64,000 nucleotides of DNA from Chamaelirium japonicum (GCA_947650365.1 OX393557.1:1612001-1676000); one strand, 5' to 3'; shown: positions 1-11,868, numbered from the stretch's first letter. The notes: generated by a model not told the origin, from the sequence alone. Numbers and translations: made by a program.

Positions 1-3000
1 GAGTAACATCTCATGCCCAGCCTACATCGGAGTAGGCACGCAGCACTAGTAGAGAGGTGGAAGGAAGAAGCAACGAATAGGTGATGGTGCCAGTAGATAG
101 TGGATGATCCAAAGGACCACTGCGTAGTGAATAAAACGAGGAGCCTGAACAAACTGACTGACAATACCTACAGCATGGGCAATGTCTGGCCTAGTCATAG
201 CGAGATAGAATAGCATCCCAACCAATCTTTGGTATCTGGAAACGTAATGGAAAGGCTCACCATCTGTAGAAAGGAGCTTCAAGTTGAGCTCCATTGGTGT
301 GTCAGCAGTGCGAGAGTCAGTGATAGCAGCATCGGTAAGGATGTCAGAAATGTAGTTCTGCTAGGAGATCAACAGTCCACAAGCTGACCGGGTAATATCA
401 AGATCAAGAAAGCAGCGAAGAGGGTCCAGATCCTTTATCTCGAACTAACTCTGGAAGTGATGCTAAAGGGATGCTATGGTGGAACTGTCGTCCCCAGTGA
501 TGATCATATCATCCACATACAGAAGTAGAACAGCAAGATCCTAACTGGAGGAATGGGTGAACAGGGCAAAGTCAGAGTGTCGCTCTACTAACCCAGCGGT
601 TAGAACTGCACTGCGAAATCGCTTAAACCAGGCACAAGGGGTCTGCTTGAGCCCATAGATTGCCTGATGCAGACGATGCAGGAGCTATGTACACCTCCTC
701 TGAGAGGTCACCATAAAGAAAGACATTTGTCACGTCCATCTGATGGAGAGGCCACCCTCGAGCAGCTGCCACAACTATGAGGGTGCGAACGATGGTCATC
801 CGAGCAACTGGAGCAAACATCTCTTCATAGTCAATTCCATACTTCTGAGAGAAGCCACGAGTAACAAGACGAGTCTTGTGCCACTCAATAGAACCATCAG
901 GTCGAGTCTTGACCTTAAAGATCCATTTGCAGTTGACAGGCACCACGCTTAAGGGACAAGTAATCAAATCCCAAGTCTAAGTCCACTAAAAGGCCTCAAG
1001 TTCTGCTGTTATGGCATGTCGCCATTATGGATGCAAAACTGCCTCCCGGTACGACTTGGGCTCCCGGTGGGTGTTGAGATCAGTAAGAAAGACCTGGTAT
1101 GACGAAGAGGAGGCAGAATATCCATAGGTGTCAAAAAAGGCAAAGGTAAAAGTAGAGTAGCCAGACCTGTCAGGAGAGTAGTCATATCTGTCAGGAAGAT
1201 GATGTTCGCACACAGGGTAGCACCGAACAGGGGCAGGATCCGCGACCGGAGAGGAGGGAGCAACTGCAGGCGAAGGAGTACCAGTGAAGGTAGTCTCGAT
1301 AGGGTAACTATGGAGGTACAAACGTAGACACACATGTAGGTGGTGGTGGTTGAGGTGGGGGAAATGGAGGAGGCATGGTAGGTGGAGATAGAGGAGACCA
1401 GGGAGGTGAAGGTGGTGAAAGAGGTGGTGGAATAGACAAAGGGGAGGACCTAGTAGGGGAAGACGGAGAAAATAATGGGAGGGAAATGAACGGTGGGGGT
1501 GAAGAATGAGATAGAAGCGGTGGTGAAAGAACATGTGATTCAGTGAAGAAGAACAAGACATTCTTAACAAAAGAGATATGGCGGGAGACACGAATCCAAC
1601 GAGCCAAGAGATTGTAGCATCGATAACCTTTGTGATCCCGACTGTGACCCAAGTGAACACACTTGACAAACCTGGTAGAAAGTTTGCTATACTCATGAGA
1701 AGGTACGAGGACGAAACACGTACACCCAAAGGTACGAAAAAGATAGTAGTCAGGTAGACTGGAGTAGAGACGTTCGGACGGAGTAGCGCCAGATAAAGCA
1801 GAGGACGAAGTAATGTTAATGAGGTGAACATTAGTTATAACAGCTTCAGCCCAGTAAGAGTGAGGAACCGAAGCAGAGAGAAGCAAAACTTGTGCTGTCT
1901 CAAGAACATGACAATGCTTGCGTTCGGCGACTCTGTTCTGCTCATGGGTGTGGGGATAGGACTACTGGTGAAGAGTGCCGTGAGATTGTAGGATCTCATG
2001 CATCCCAGAGGAGAGATACTCCTTGGCACATTTAGACCGAAAGGTCTTGATGTGTCGACCGAATTGGGTATAAAGCATAGTGGTGAATATCCGATAAATA
2101 TGTGGGATCTTAAACCAGTTACGCATAAGATAAGCCCAAATGCATCTCGAGTAGTCATCTATAAAGCTAACATAGTACATAAAATCCGAAAAAGAAGCAA
2201 TAGGAGCAGGACCTCAAATATCAGAATGCACTAACTCAAAATGGACCGCAGATCAGGAAGCACTAGTAGAAAATGGAAGGGCTAGATACTTTGCCAATCT
2301 GCAATACATACAGATAGAGAGGGGGGACACATGAACCAAAACGCTTGAACGGAACACGCTTTTGAGTTGATCACTAGACAAATGACCTAACTTTCTGTAC
2401 CACAGATCGGCATCAAAGGTAACTGACATGGCAGACGCAACGGACGAAGAGAAAATATGAAGATGGTCCAACTGGTAAAGTCCTGCTCTACGGCCCAGCC
2501 CAATCCTCTGACCCTTCTATGAATCCTGCACAACACAAACAAAAGAGGTGAAGGTAATAGTCAGCCCAGAGTCGCAAAAAGAACTAACAGAAATCAGGTA
2601 AATGTTTAGGAAAGGGTCATGATGGACAAAGATAAGGCTAGACGACCAGTGGAATCTGAGGTAGTATTGATAGATCCACACTGCGGAATAGGTACGAGTC
2701 CAATCCATAGTGCGAACCTCCAGGTTGGTGGGAGCAGGAGTGCAGTCAGTGAGAATAGTAGTCACAGGTGATTTGACAAGTGGCACCAGAATCGAAAATC
2801 CATAGGGCAATAATATCAGAGATAGCAGACAGGCCATGAGCTGGCAAAGAGCCGGCAGAAGAGAGGTGTCGAAGGAGCTCCTCGAGGCGCTAAAGACGAT
2901 CCAGCTCAAGCGAAGACGGTGCAGTGGTAGCTACAGGGGATGCCGGAGTCATCGTAGCAGCAGCTTTAGTACCACAAAACTGGCGGAAGGGAGGCTGACC

Positions 3001-3330
3001 ACATACACGGCCTCGTCCCCCTCGACCTCCGTGTCGGTCGTCACGAGTAGCAGAAGTCCAGTATGAATCCCACTCATCAGGTCCTCAGTGGGGATTGCGA
3101 GGAGGATGCGTGGGACATTCACGCTTCATGTGACTGGGCTCCTTGCAGTTGTGATAGAAAATAGGTCCATCAGGGGAATTGACGGCCAGGGCGCTGTCTG
3201 GTCTTGGAACGGGTGGAGGAGGATGAGTATCTCGAGTCTGAAGGCGAGTCTCCTCATCGACTAAGGCTAACAAGGCATCCTCTAGCCGAGGTAGTGGCTC
3301 ACGGTGAAGGAGCTGATGATCGACCAAGTC
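1..3330 (-). pseudogene. Ty1/copia gag-pol polyprotein, decayed, runs off the left edge
   Basis: Domains on the minus strand, from high to low coordinate: end of gag with a zinc knuckle (about 3125-3165, C-x2-C-x4-H-x4-C but the first Cys is Tyr); aspartic protease (about 2775-2805, FDSGATCQI); pre-integrase zinc region (2290-2460, LWYRKLGHLSS); integrase core (1560-2260, with VHSDI-stop-GP, DDYSR and AERKH); a Pro/Ser-rich spacer (960-1560); reverse transcriptase (1-967, CKWIFK, DYEEMFAPVA, YVDD near 505-519). It encoded the proteins that copy and insert the element. The frame is broken by many stops and shifts. The integrase residue expected to be the second catalytic Asp reads Lys (FRSKCAKEY). 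Gag N-terminus and 5' LTR are absent: at about 3330 the sequence passes into another copia element. The lineage resembles the plus-strand copia at 6.6-10.3 kb. Confident in family; exact right junction is approximate. Confidence 0.85.
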
Positions 3331-4640
3331 CAATTTGGTTTTCGACTTAACCGGAACCAACTTCTTCATCTTCCTAGCTCCCAAGGATGCTCCACTTGCA
3401 GTCTTGTTCTTCACTAAACCATCTGCCTTCGAAACTACTCTTGCACAACCTTGTATAAGCCTCCACTACAAACTCCCTCCAAGATCGAAGAAGTATCGTC
3501 CATAACCTTTAGGACCCCACCTAAACCAGTGGTCCTATACTCGAAATAATCTAATTTAGAACAAGAAATTAGATTAGCTCATTCTCGGAACATAACGAAT
3601 GTTTCTAAGTGTCTAAATTGAACCATCAAATATCCTCAAGCGAATGTTTCCAACTCCCCTAGTCAGCATCTTAGAGCCATCGTCGATCGTCATATTGTCA
3701 CCCTCACACCCTGCATAGCTATTGAACCACGCCCTGTGTGAGCACACGTGATGTGTGGCACCACTATCCAATATCCAGTCTTGGCTTCTGTACTCAGTAG
3801 CCGCCAAGACATCTTTATCGGATTCAACCACCGATACTTGATTAGCACTTTCCCCAGTCTCAGCTGACCTAGAGCTAATTCTGGAACCCACTCCATTACC
3901 TTTCAACTTACACTCGTTTTTTAAGGGCTCGTACTTCCCGCACTTTCAACACTGAAACTTCTTATTCCTCGCACCCTTACCCACTGTTATTGCGTCTTCC
4001 ACGAGCTTTTCGTTACTAGTACTTGCCCCCTTCACTCGCAACTTGTTTGAAAGAAGTGCACCCGCAACATCCTGGAAATCAATAACAGATTTTCCATAAA
4101 GCATAATCCTCGGATACTCTAATGACGAGGAAGGCGAACTCAGAAGAATAACATCTTGTCTTCATCCTACAATTCTTCACCGACATTGGCCAGCTCTAAG
4201 ATAAATATGATTAAAGGTGCTGAGATGCTCATTTAAATTAAATGTGTTGAGATGCTTGCTCATATTCGTACCATCCTCCATCTGAAATGTAACAATTCCT
4301 GCTAGAGGTAAAATCGGTTTATAAGCGACTTCGTCATGTATACTTCCTCCAGCTTTGCCCAAAGTTTTGCCAACGTATCTTCGGCTGACACGTGTGCCAA
4401 AACGTTATTCACCATACTTGCAGAATCTGCCAGTAGTCTTTAAATCATATTCCTCCCAATCCATATCCTTTATATCCACCAGCTTCACGCCCTTCAGTGC
4501 CTTGTGCAATTCGGCTTGAATCAATGTATCCCTGACTTCCACTTATCATAAGCCAAAATTTATCTTCCCATCAAACTTCTCTATATCGAACTTCATGGAA
4601 TGTTTGCTTGACACCATCTCCGTTCCACCTACCTCAAACT
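3331..4640 (-). pseudogene. Tnt1-like copia gag and protease, truncated
   Basis: Reading down from about 4617 the minus strand gives a gag start typical of Tnt1-type elements (SKHSMKFDIEKFDGKINFGL), then a gag core (MEDGTNMSKHLNTFN, about 4240-4290), then protease with WILDSGATHHVCSHRAWF (about 3720-3780) and the conserved GNIRLRIFDGS tail near 3620. Translation then decays through several stops until about 3330, where it meets the neighbouring copia gag. Integrase, reverse transcriptase and the 3' LTR are missing. The protease Asp is intact, but stops and shifts make the whole non-functional. Primer site and 5' LTR follow directly on the right, so this is the 5' third of a minus-strand element cut off by an insertion or deletion. 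Confidence 0.8.
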
Positions 4641-4654
4641 TTACACTGAGCTTG

Positions 4655-4668
4655 ATGCTCCGATACCA
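4655..4668 (-). other. Primer binding site, tRNA-iMet type
   Basis: The minus strand reads tggtatcggagc just inside the LTR. This differs by one base from the usual tggtatcagagc, which pairs with the 3' end of initiator tRNA-Met in most plant copia elements. It fixes the element's minus orientation. Confidence 0.8.
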
Positions 4669-4670
4669 CT

Positions 4671-5248
4671 TGTTGGGGGACAAAGGCTCTAACGATCTAG
4701 ATCCAACCATCGAGTCTTACTAGAAACGTGTCACGAGTTTCAAGATTGGAGGTTTTCCAGAGATCCACCCTCAAAGAAGATGATCCACACAAGCACAATA
4801 AGAGAAAATATTCTGGCAATCAAAAATTAGGATTTCCACTACAGAGATTACAATAACCAAGTAGTGGGTCACTGTTTGTCAGATCCCCGCACACCATATC
4901 TCTACACCCTCTTAGAACAGTCACACGATGAGACAAACCACATGGGAGTAAACCAGAGAAATATCGAGTGATGCCGAGAGATGAACTGTCGAAGAAGATG
5001 CCGAGATGCCCGCCTGAAGAAAAGCCTCTCCAATCTTTCTCTTCTTTTTTCCTTCTTCCTTCCTCTTCTTTCTTCCTCTCTTCTTCTTCTTCTTCCTCCT
5101 TGCTCTAATTCTCTCTTCGCCGATCTCCTCTCGTATCAAGATTCAAAATCCCACGAGCCTCCTCTCCTTCCCCTTATATAGCAAGGGTTAGGGTTAGACT
5201 CCGTACACTGATTGGAGACCCCAAAATCGATGTCGTCTAACCAAAACA
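4671..5248 (-). mobile_element. 5' LTR of the Tnt1-like copia element
   Basis: On the minus strand it begins TGTTTTGGTTAGACG at 5248 and ends CCCCCAACA at 4671, directly before the primer site, giving the expected TG...CA ends and a length of 578 bp. It has a TATA box near 5178 and a polypyrimidine stretch (plus strand 5030-5105) just downstream of it in transcription direction. The end facing the primer site is firm; the far end is chosen as the best TG boundary. No second LTR is in the window. Confidence 0.65.
5173..5184 (-). promoter_or_regulatory. TATA box in the LTR
   Basis: Minus strand gctatataagg, about 70 bp into the LTR; probable core promoter of the element. Confidence 0.55.
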
Positions 5249-5317
5249 GGAGAAACCACAACCCAAACTCATTGGCCTGGCTCTCGGGCGCCCGAAGTCA
5301 GCGTCTGGGAGAAATCC

Positions 5318-5893
5318 CAATTGAAGATGTGGCCCCAAACAAGACACAAACAACTCCAAGGTTCGTGTGAGACGGAAGACAAAACAGAAAGGGCGAAAAG
5401 ACGGGTCTGCTGGTAAGCTCGTGCGCACGACTTGCACCGACAGATCATGTGCACGATCACCCTCGGTTGTGCGCATAATCGACTCTGGCAGGACACGAGT
5501 CAGGCGATTCGATCTGCATTTTTGCATGGGATTCCTTCTCCAAGTCGAATACGGATGTGTGCCTATAAATAGGAGGTCCAAAGACGAACCTAGTGCATCA
5601 TGGACTCAAGGATCAACAAGAGTACTACAAGAGAGGTTTATAAGGTAGCTGTCATCAAGGGAGAGGGAAGGTAATCTGTTGGAGACCGGAGGATCTTGGA
5701 AAGGGTTTTCTTCAGTGTTCTTCGGGGTGTAGGACTACAAGATCTATTCTCTTATATGTGGGTATCTCTTTATTGGGTGTGCGAGGGATTGTAAAGAGAC
5801 AAACAAATGTGTACTCCGGTTTTCCCTATACTAATAAATTCATTGATCAGTCATTGCTGGAACTTTTTGGGTGATTTGCTTGTGTTTACCTAT
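5318..5893 (+). mobile_element. Truncated or solo LTR, copy 1 (family shared with 17.7 kb)
   Basis: From AGATGTGGCCCCAAAC onward this stretch aligns base by base, with interruptions, to 17720-18625. Both share a TATA box (CCTATAAATAGG, here 5562-5573), GAACCTA..CATGGACTCAA just after it, and the end GATTTGCTTGTGTTTA. No primer site follows and no internal sequence precedes it, so it is a solo or truncated copy. It may have been the 5' partner of the 17.7-kb copy before other elements landed between them, but nothing proves that. Confidence 0.65.
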
Positions 5894-5929
5894 TTGCTCG
5901 GTCTTGTCGGTGGTCGTCTCCACCGTAGT

Positions 5930-6080
5930 TGTTAAGATGTATTCATATATATACATACACTTAATATATAGAGGACTCACATGTATTGTCCATTTATATT
6001 GGCCTTTGCCCTAATGAGATTCATTCTATTCTCTCTCCAGACTATATCCATCTCTCTCTTTCTTTCTAGGGTTTGTTGCA
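5930..6080 (+). mobile_element. 5' LTR of plus-strand copia element
   Basis: Short LTR of 151 bp, from TGTTAAGATG to GTTTGTTGCA, directly followed by a tRNA-iMet primer site. A TATA-like taatatata lies at 5962-5970. The matching 3' LTR is missing because the element is cut off at about 10346. Confidence 0.7.
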
Positions 6081-6092
6081 TGGTATCAGTGC
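6081..6092 (+). other. Primer binding site, tRNA-iMet type
   Basis: TGGTATCAGTGC, one base off the standard copia primer site, immediately after the LTR's final CA. Confidence 0.8.
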
Positions 6093-6239
6093 AAGGTTGA
6101 TCGTCGGTGTCGTCAACGGCTCCCTTGTCTCCGTCGATCGAGCACGTGCCTCGTGCGATCGCAGCGATTTCTGATCTCCTGCAGTCGTTCCCGCGCGACC
6201 TCACTTCTCTCGCGATCTCCCACGATCACGTGCTGCCAT

Positions 6240-6560
6240 TCTCGCGATCCCTTTTTTTTCCCACGCCTCGCGATCCCCTTCTCCCGCATCCCGCGATCCC
6301 TTTTTTCCCGCGCCTCATGATCCCAGCCTCGCGATCCCCTTTTCTCGTATCCCGCGATCCCTCCCTCCATTCTCCCGCGATCCCCTGCAACCCACACCCT
6401 CGACCTCCTGCAGCCCATCTCTTTCTCCCCTGCAGCCCGCACCCGCGACCCCGTCTCCCCGCGATCCCCTGCAGTCTGCTCTCCACGCGACCCCTTCTCC
6501 CCTGCAACCCGCACCACGCGACCCCACGTTTTCCCCTGCAGCCCAGCCCCGCGCCACGCG
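6240..6560 (+). repeat. Degenerate CGCGATCCC repeats in the copia leader
   Basis: The untranslated leader repeats a short C-rich motif around CGCGATCCC(C)TT, then CCCTGCAGCCC, at irregular spacing of roughly 20-40 bp. The long open frames here on both strands are by-products of this biased composition. Confidence 0.6.
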
Positions 6561-6632
6561 CTCCGTGCGCCTCTAGCTCCTACAATTTTTTTGTGCATCA
6601 GCCTTCTCTTTGATCCTTCCCTCTCTCCACAC

Positions 6633-9600
6633 ATGTCCACTTCTTCGATGACGACCCCGCCGTCGCATCCGGTGACTCTCTATGAGATTCCACGGGATTT
6701 CCTCCCGCTCGCCACAAACTTTCTCCAGGAAGCTTCCAACTAGCCGGCATGATCAGCCATGGTGGAATACACCCTTGAGGGTCGCAATCTTCGAGGACAC
6801 CTTGATGGCTCTTCCACCCTTTCTGCTCCCGGTGCAGAATACAGTCAATGACGCCTTCACGATCAGCACATCAAGGCCTACCTTGTTGCGTCAGTGAATC
6901 GTTTTCTTCACCGGGACATGGTTGGGCTTGCCACTGCTGCTACGATCTGGGGACACCTCACTGCTCGCTTTGTTGAGAAAAGCGGCGCACGTGAGTATCA
7001 GCTTCTCACGCAGGCCCAGTCAGCACAGCAGGAGGAGTTGACGGTTCAGCAGTTTGTCAAATCGCTCCTATTGGCGCGATCTTCAGGATCTTGCTCCTGT
7101 TCCGGACCCGTCACATGCTCTAGAGTACAAGCTTTATCGGGAGCGCCTTCAGCTCTATCAGCTATTCGCTACCCTACGACCAGAGTTCAGTGCTTTGGCT
7201 GGTCAACTTCTTCATCGGGACAACCTTCCCCATCTTGATGAGGCTGTTGCTGAGCTGATAGCTGAGGAGACTCGACTGCGTACTCTCGCCTCTAGGGCCT
7301 TACCATTTCCACCTAGTCTCCAGGGTGTACTTGCTGCTGCTCCACCACCAGTCTCAGGCCCACTAGCGTCTTCTGTGCCTTCTCTCGCTGCTACTGACTC
7401 CTATGGTTGACCGTTCTGCAATCACTGTCAGATACCGGGTCACTTCGTAGACACTTGCTTTGTCCTTCATCCAGAGAAGCGTCCTACCTACAGAGATCAA
7501 GGTCGAGGCCAAGGTCGTGGTCGTAGTCGACCGGCTCCTACTGCTGCTGTTGCCTCTTCCGTCTCCGCTAGCGAGCTACAGTCCATTCGTGAGGAACTAG
7601 CTCAGCTTCAACTCTCTCAGCAGTCTGCCACTACTCCCGGACCTTCCATTGCTTCAGCCCTCTCTGCTTCTTCTAGTAGTCCTGCTGTTTAAATACTGAA
7701 TTCGGGTGCCTCACACCACATGACTCCGGATGCCTCCCTACTCACTGTCTGTCAGCCTGCGACGCACCTGCCACCGATCCACACTGCAGATGGTTCTCGT
7801 TTAGTCATCTCACAGTCTGGCTCCATTACTTCAACCTCTGCTCCTGCTTGCCACCTCTCCTTACCCTCTGTGTTTCATGCTCCCACACTCTATATGCACT
7901 TAATTTCTGTTAGTGCCATGTGTGACTGTAGTTGTTCTGTGACGTTTACCTCTTCCTCTTGTTCTATGCAGGATCTGCGTACTGGCCGACCGATTGGAGC
8001 AGGTCGTAGGATTGGTGGATTCTACCAAATGGAGTTTCTTCACTCTTCGGCTCCATCATCATCTGGGTTTTGTGGAGTTGTTTCTCCTGATGCCGACCTG
8101 TGGCATAGGAGACTAGGTCATATATCGGAATCACGACTTAAGATATTACTCCATTCTGGATCTCTAGGTCATTGTCCTTTTTCATCTTTGTCTACTTGTA
8201 CTGGCTGCAAGCTCGCAAAAGTTGCTGCCCTTCCCTTCTTATGCAGTACTTCTCAAAGCCCTGCTCCTTTTGATCTTGTTCACTCTGATATTTGGGGACC
8301 TCTTCTTATTCCCTCTATGAATGGGTATTTATATTATGTCTCATTTATGGATGATTACAGTCGCTACACATGGGTCTATCTTCTTCGTGTCACTCAGATA
8401 TTTTCCCAGTCTATCAGGACTTTACCTCCATGATTCACACACAGTTTAGTCGGCGTATCAAGATCTTTCGATCTGATTGTGCCCTTGAGTATCTATTTAC
8501 AGCTATGCGCAATCTTATTCAATCCCATGGTACGATTTTTCAGCACTCGTGTCCTCACATCCACGAGCAGAATGGCGTTGCTGAGCGAAAGCATCGCCAT
8601 ATTCTTGCGACTACTCGCGCTCTCCTTCTTTCCGGTTCTGTCCTTCGGCACTTCTGGGCTGAGGCTCTTCTGACCTCAGTTCAGCTCACTAACATCACTC
8701 CCTCGTCGGTTCTGCCGGATGACTTGTCTCCTCACAAGCATTGCCTCTCGACTACTCTCGACTATAGCCCTCTTCGCACGTTTGGGTGCACCTGCTTTGT
8801 CCTTCTTCCTCCCCATGAGTGCACGAAGCTGCCTACTTAGGCAGCTAAGTGCATTCTTCTTGGGATCGACACTGAGCACAAGGGATACCGATGCTATGAC
8901 CCTGTTTCTCGTCGTTTGCATATTTCTCGGCATATCTCTTTTGTCGAGGATACGCCCTACTACTCTCCTGAGGCTCGGGATCTCACCTTCCTTGAGGTTT
9001 CTTCTCCTCTATCTTCGACTCCTATACCTCCTCCGTCGGCTTCCTCGGCCCCCCCAGCTTCAGCGGCTCCTTCCCCACCCCCGGCTCCTTCGGCACCACT
9101 GGCTCCTTTGCTAGCTGTTTCCCTGACTTCTCCAGGGGACTCCTCTGCGGCTTCCACCTCTACGTTCGTGCCTCTCTCTCCTCCTCGAGTTGTCTGTCCC
9201 TTTCCTCAGGTTACTCTCACCGGACTGCCCTGTGTCTCCGTCTCCTTTCCTTTCAGAGGATGTCGGCTCCACTGCTATTGAGTTTAGTCCTGGTGTTCTG
9301 CCTTCTGTACCTGCTCCATCATCGTCGGTCGTGGACCCATGCCCGCCTCGCTATCCTCAACGCCACCACCACCTACTTGATCGCTTTAACCATTACACTA
9401 GACCACCTGACTGTTTTGGCTTTGCCTCTGTCTCTAGTTACTCGCCTCCATTTACTGCCTTTCTTACCGCTATGCATGCAGATCAGGAGCCCCGGTCCTA
9501 CTCTAAGGCAGTTCAGTTTCCTCAGTGACATCAGGCTATAGATGAGGAGTTCTAGGCCTTTCAGCAGACTCAGACCTGGGATGTTGTCCCACTGCCCTCT

Positions 9601-10346
9601 GGCGTTACACCTATCAGCTGCAAGTGGATCTATAAGGTCCAGCACCGACCTGATGGATCCATTGAACGATACAAGGCTCGGGTGGTGGCCCGTGGCTTTA
9701 CTCAAAAATATGGCATTGACTATGAAGAGACCTTTGCTCCGGTAGCTCAGATAACCACCGTTCGAGCTCTTCTGGTGGTTGCAGCCGTTCGTTGCTGGCC
9801 CCTTCTTCAGATGGATGTGAAGAATGTCTTTCTTCACGATGACTTGTCTGAGACTGTCTACATGGATCCTCCTCCCGGTCTTCGCGTTCCTCCTCAGCAC
9901 GTGTGTCGTCTTCGTCGAGCCATTTATGGGCTCAAGTAGGCTCCTCATGTCTGGTTTAAGCGGTTCCGTCATGCTGTCAGGGAGCTTAGTTACTCCGAGT
10001 GGAGTCACGACCACTCTCTGTTTGTGAGGTCATCCCCGTAGGGCCGGGCGATCCTACTATTGTATGTGGACGACATGATCATCACTGGGGATGATTCTGC
10101 TGTGATTGTTTGCCTTCAGCAGCACCTGAGAAGCTAGTTTCAGATGAAGGACTTGGGTACCCTTCGCTACTTTCTCGGGCTTGAGATTGTATACAGTGCA
10201 GATGTCATTCTACTCTCTCAGTAGAAGTACCTTTCTGATATCCTTAGCCGTGCTGCCCTCTCAGATACCAGCACAATAGATACCCTCTTGAGCTTTACTC
10301 GAAGCTACGTCCTGCAGATGGTGTCCCTCTTTCAAATCCCACTCGG
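6633..10346 (+). pseudogene. Ty1/copia gag-pol polyprotein, decayed and 3'-truncated
   Basis: Start chosen at ATG 6633 (MSTSSMTTPPSHPVTLYEIP). Gag continues to about 7410, with a zinc knuckle FCNHCQIPGHFVDTC near 7411-7455. Protease lies near 7690-7725 but reads NSGASHHM, so the catalytic Asp is Asn, and a stop sits just before it. Pre-integrase motif LWHRRLGHIS is near 8097; integrase core 8270-8700 has HSDIWGP, FRSDC and NGVAERKH, with a frameshift near 8395. Reverse transcriptase runs 9590-10330 (CKWIYKVQ, DYEETFAPVA, YVDD at 10063-10074). TAG stops occur at 9553, 9937, 10039, 10135 and 10222, each where relatives have Gln. The frame ends in ...PLSNPTR at about 10346, short of the RNase H domain, where unrelated sequence begins. 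Dead copy. Confidence 0.88.
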
Positions 10347-10410
10347 TTTTGACTTCTCTTCATCCCCGAGCTTCTTTGGCGTTTTCGGAGTTGAAGGCTT
10401 CTTCTGAAGA

Positions 10411-10575
10411 CGGCGGTGTAGCACCGATCTCTGTGCGACGGTTGTAGTGTTAGCTTTTGTTAAAGACGACGGGTGTAGTACCGATCTCCGTGTGACGGTT
10501 GTTGCGTCGGCTTTTGTTAATGAAGACGACAGGTGTAGTACCAACTTCGGGCGATGGTTGTAGCGTCGGCTCTCG
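10411..10575. repeat. Three tandem units of about 57-60 bp at the copia/gypsy junction
   Basis: The unit starts GACG(A/G)C(G)GGTGTAG and runs through ACCGATCTC..TG.GACGGTTGT to GCTTTTGTTAA; three diverged copies. It lies exactly between the truncated copia and the truncated gypsy element, so it may be the product of the rearrangement that joined them. Confidence 0.7.
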
Positions 10576-10576
10576 A

Positions 10577-11815
10577 TACATGGTACACCCTGGCAGTACC
10601 AAAATGTACCGAGACTTGAAGAGCCAATTCTGGTGGAATGGCATGAAGAGAGATATAGCTGAGTTCGTGGCCAAGTATCTAACCTGTCAGCAGGTTAAGG
10701 CATAACACCAGAAGCCTGCGGGACCCCTTCATCCCCTTCCTGTAGCAGAGTGGAAGTGGGAGCACATCACGATGAACTTCGTCTCGGGGTTACCACTAAC
10801 CAGGAGCAAGCATGATTCAGTATGGGTGATTATGGACAGACTGACCAAGTCTGCCCACTTCCTTCCAGTCCGAACGACTTCCTCTTTATTGGAGCTGAGC
10901 AGACTCTATGTCGCAGAGATAGTCAGATTGCATGGGATTCCAGTGACCATTGTCTCTGATCGAGATCCTAGGTTTGTCTCAGGGTTCTGGAAGAGTTTGC
11001 AGACCGCGTTGGGGACTCAGCTCAGCTTTAGCACAGCCTTCCATCTCCAGACAGACGGTCAATCAGAGCGGACCATCCAGATATTGGAAGACATGCTTCG
11101 GGCGTGTTCTATAGATTTCGGAGGTAGCTGGGATGAGCACTTGCCCTTGGTAGAGTTCTCGTACAACAATAGCTATCAAGCGAGCATTGGCATGGCTCCC
11201 TATGAGGCTCTGTATGGGAGGCCTTGTCGATCCCCCATCTGTTGGGCAGAGGTCGGAGAGCGTAGTCTTCTGGGACCAGACTTAGTGCAGGAGACTACAG
11301 AGAAGATACAGGTTATCAGAGAAAGGCTCCGCACAGCTCAGAGCAGACAGAAGAGCTATGCAGATGTTCATAGACGGCCTCTTGAGTTTGAGGTCGGTGA
11401 CCATGTCTTTCTGCGGGTTTCCCCTAAGCGTGGCGTCTTTCAGTTCGGAAAGAAGAGAAAACTAGCATCGAGGTTTACGGGACCGTTCGAGATTCTAGAT
11501 CGAGTCGGAGAGGTGGCATATCGTCTGGCTTTACCACCACAGCTCTCGGCAGTGCACCCAGTGTTCCATGTGTCGATGCTCCGGAGATACATGCCAGACC
11601 CGACACACGTGCTAGATTGGCAAGACTTGGAGCTAAATGCCGATGCCACTTTTGAGGAGCGACCGATTCGCGTTTTAGCTTCCGAAGATAGGGTGCTTCG
11701 CACCAAGACCATCAAGATGGTCAAGATTTTGTGGAGTCATCGAGGTGAGGATAAGGCCACTTGGGAAGTGGAGTCCGATATGTTGCGATTGTATCCTGAT
11801 CTTTTTGATATTTGA
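10577..11815 (+). pseudogene. Ty3/gypsy chromovirus integrase with chromodomain (Tekay/Del type), 5'-truncated
   Basis: Begins in the HHCC zinc finger (HPGSTKMYRDLKSQFWW, with the first Cys of the pair read as Tyr: KYLTCQQ). A stop follows at 10702, then an open frame of 347 codons from 10772. Within it: integrase core with VSDRDPRF (Asp63) and DGQSER (Glu99), C-terminal GPF module (FTGPFEILDRVGEVAYRL), and a chromodomain at about residues 293-345 (VKILWSHRG, ATWE). The first catalytic Asp, expected in MDFVSGLP, is Asn2 (AAC at 10775). So this long frame still cannot encode an active DDE integrase. Gag, protease and reverse transcriptase are absent. After the stop come a TTTTCGAGGACGAAAA motif and the LTR, as in other Tekay/Del elements. 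Confidence 0.85.
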
Positions 11816-11850
11816 TTTCTGATTCTAACTAATTTTCGAGGACGAAAATT

Positions 11851-11868
11851 TCTTTAAGGTGTGTAGGT
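11851..11868 (+). other. Degraded polypurine tract
   Basis: TCTTTAAGGTGTGTAGGT sits directly before the LTR start, where plus-strand DNA synthesis would be primed. Compared with the clean tract AAGGGGGGAAGGA at 46060, it carries pyrimidine changes. Confidence 0.6.

Noticed and set aside
5184..5200. Telomere-like AGGGTTAGGGTTAG
   Set aside because: Only two short copies inside an LTR; not a telomeric array.
1..5248. One continuous copia element from 1 to 5248
   Set aside because: Two protease motifs (near 2790 and 3750) and two gag types show that two different elements are joined near 3330.
6107..6640. Overlapping long frames on both strands at 6.1-6.6 kb
   Set aside because: They sit in the copia leader between primer site and gag start and reflect short CGATCCC repeats without stop codons.
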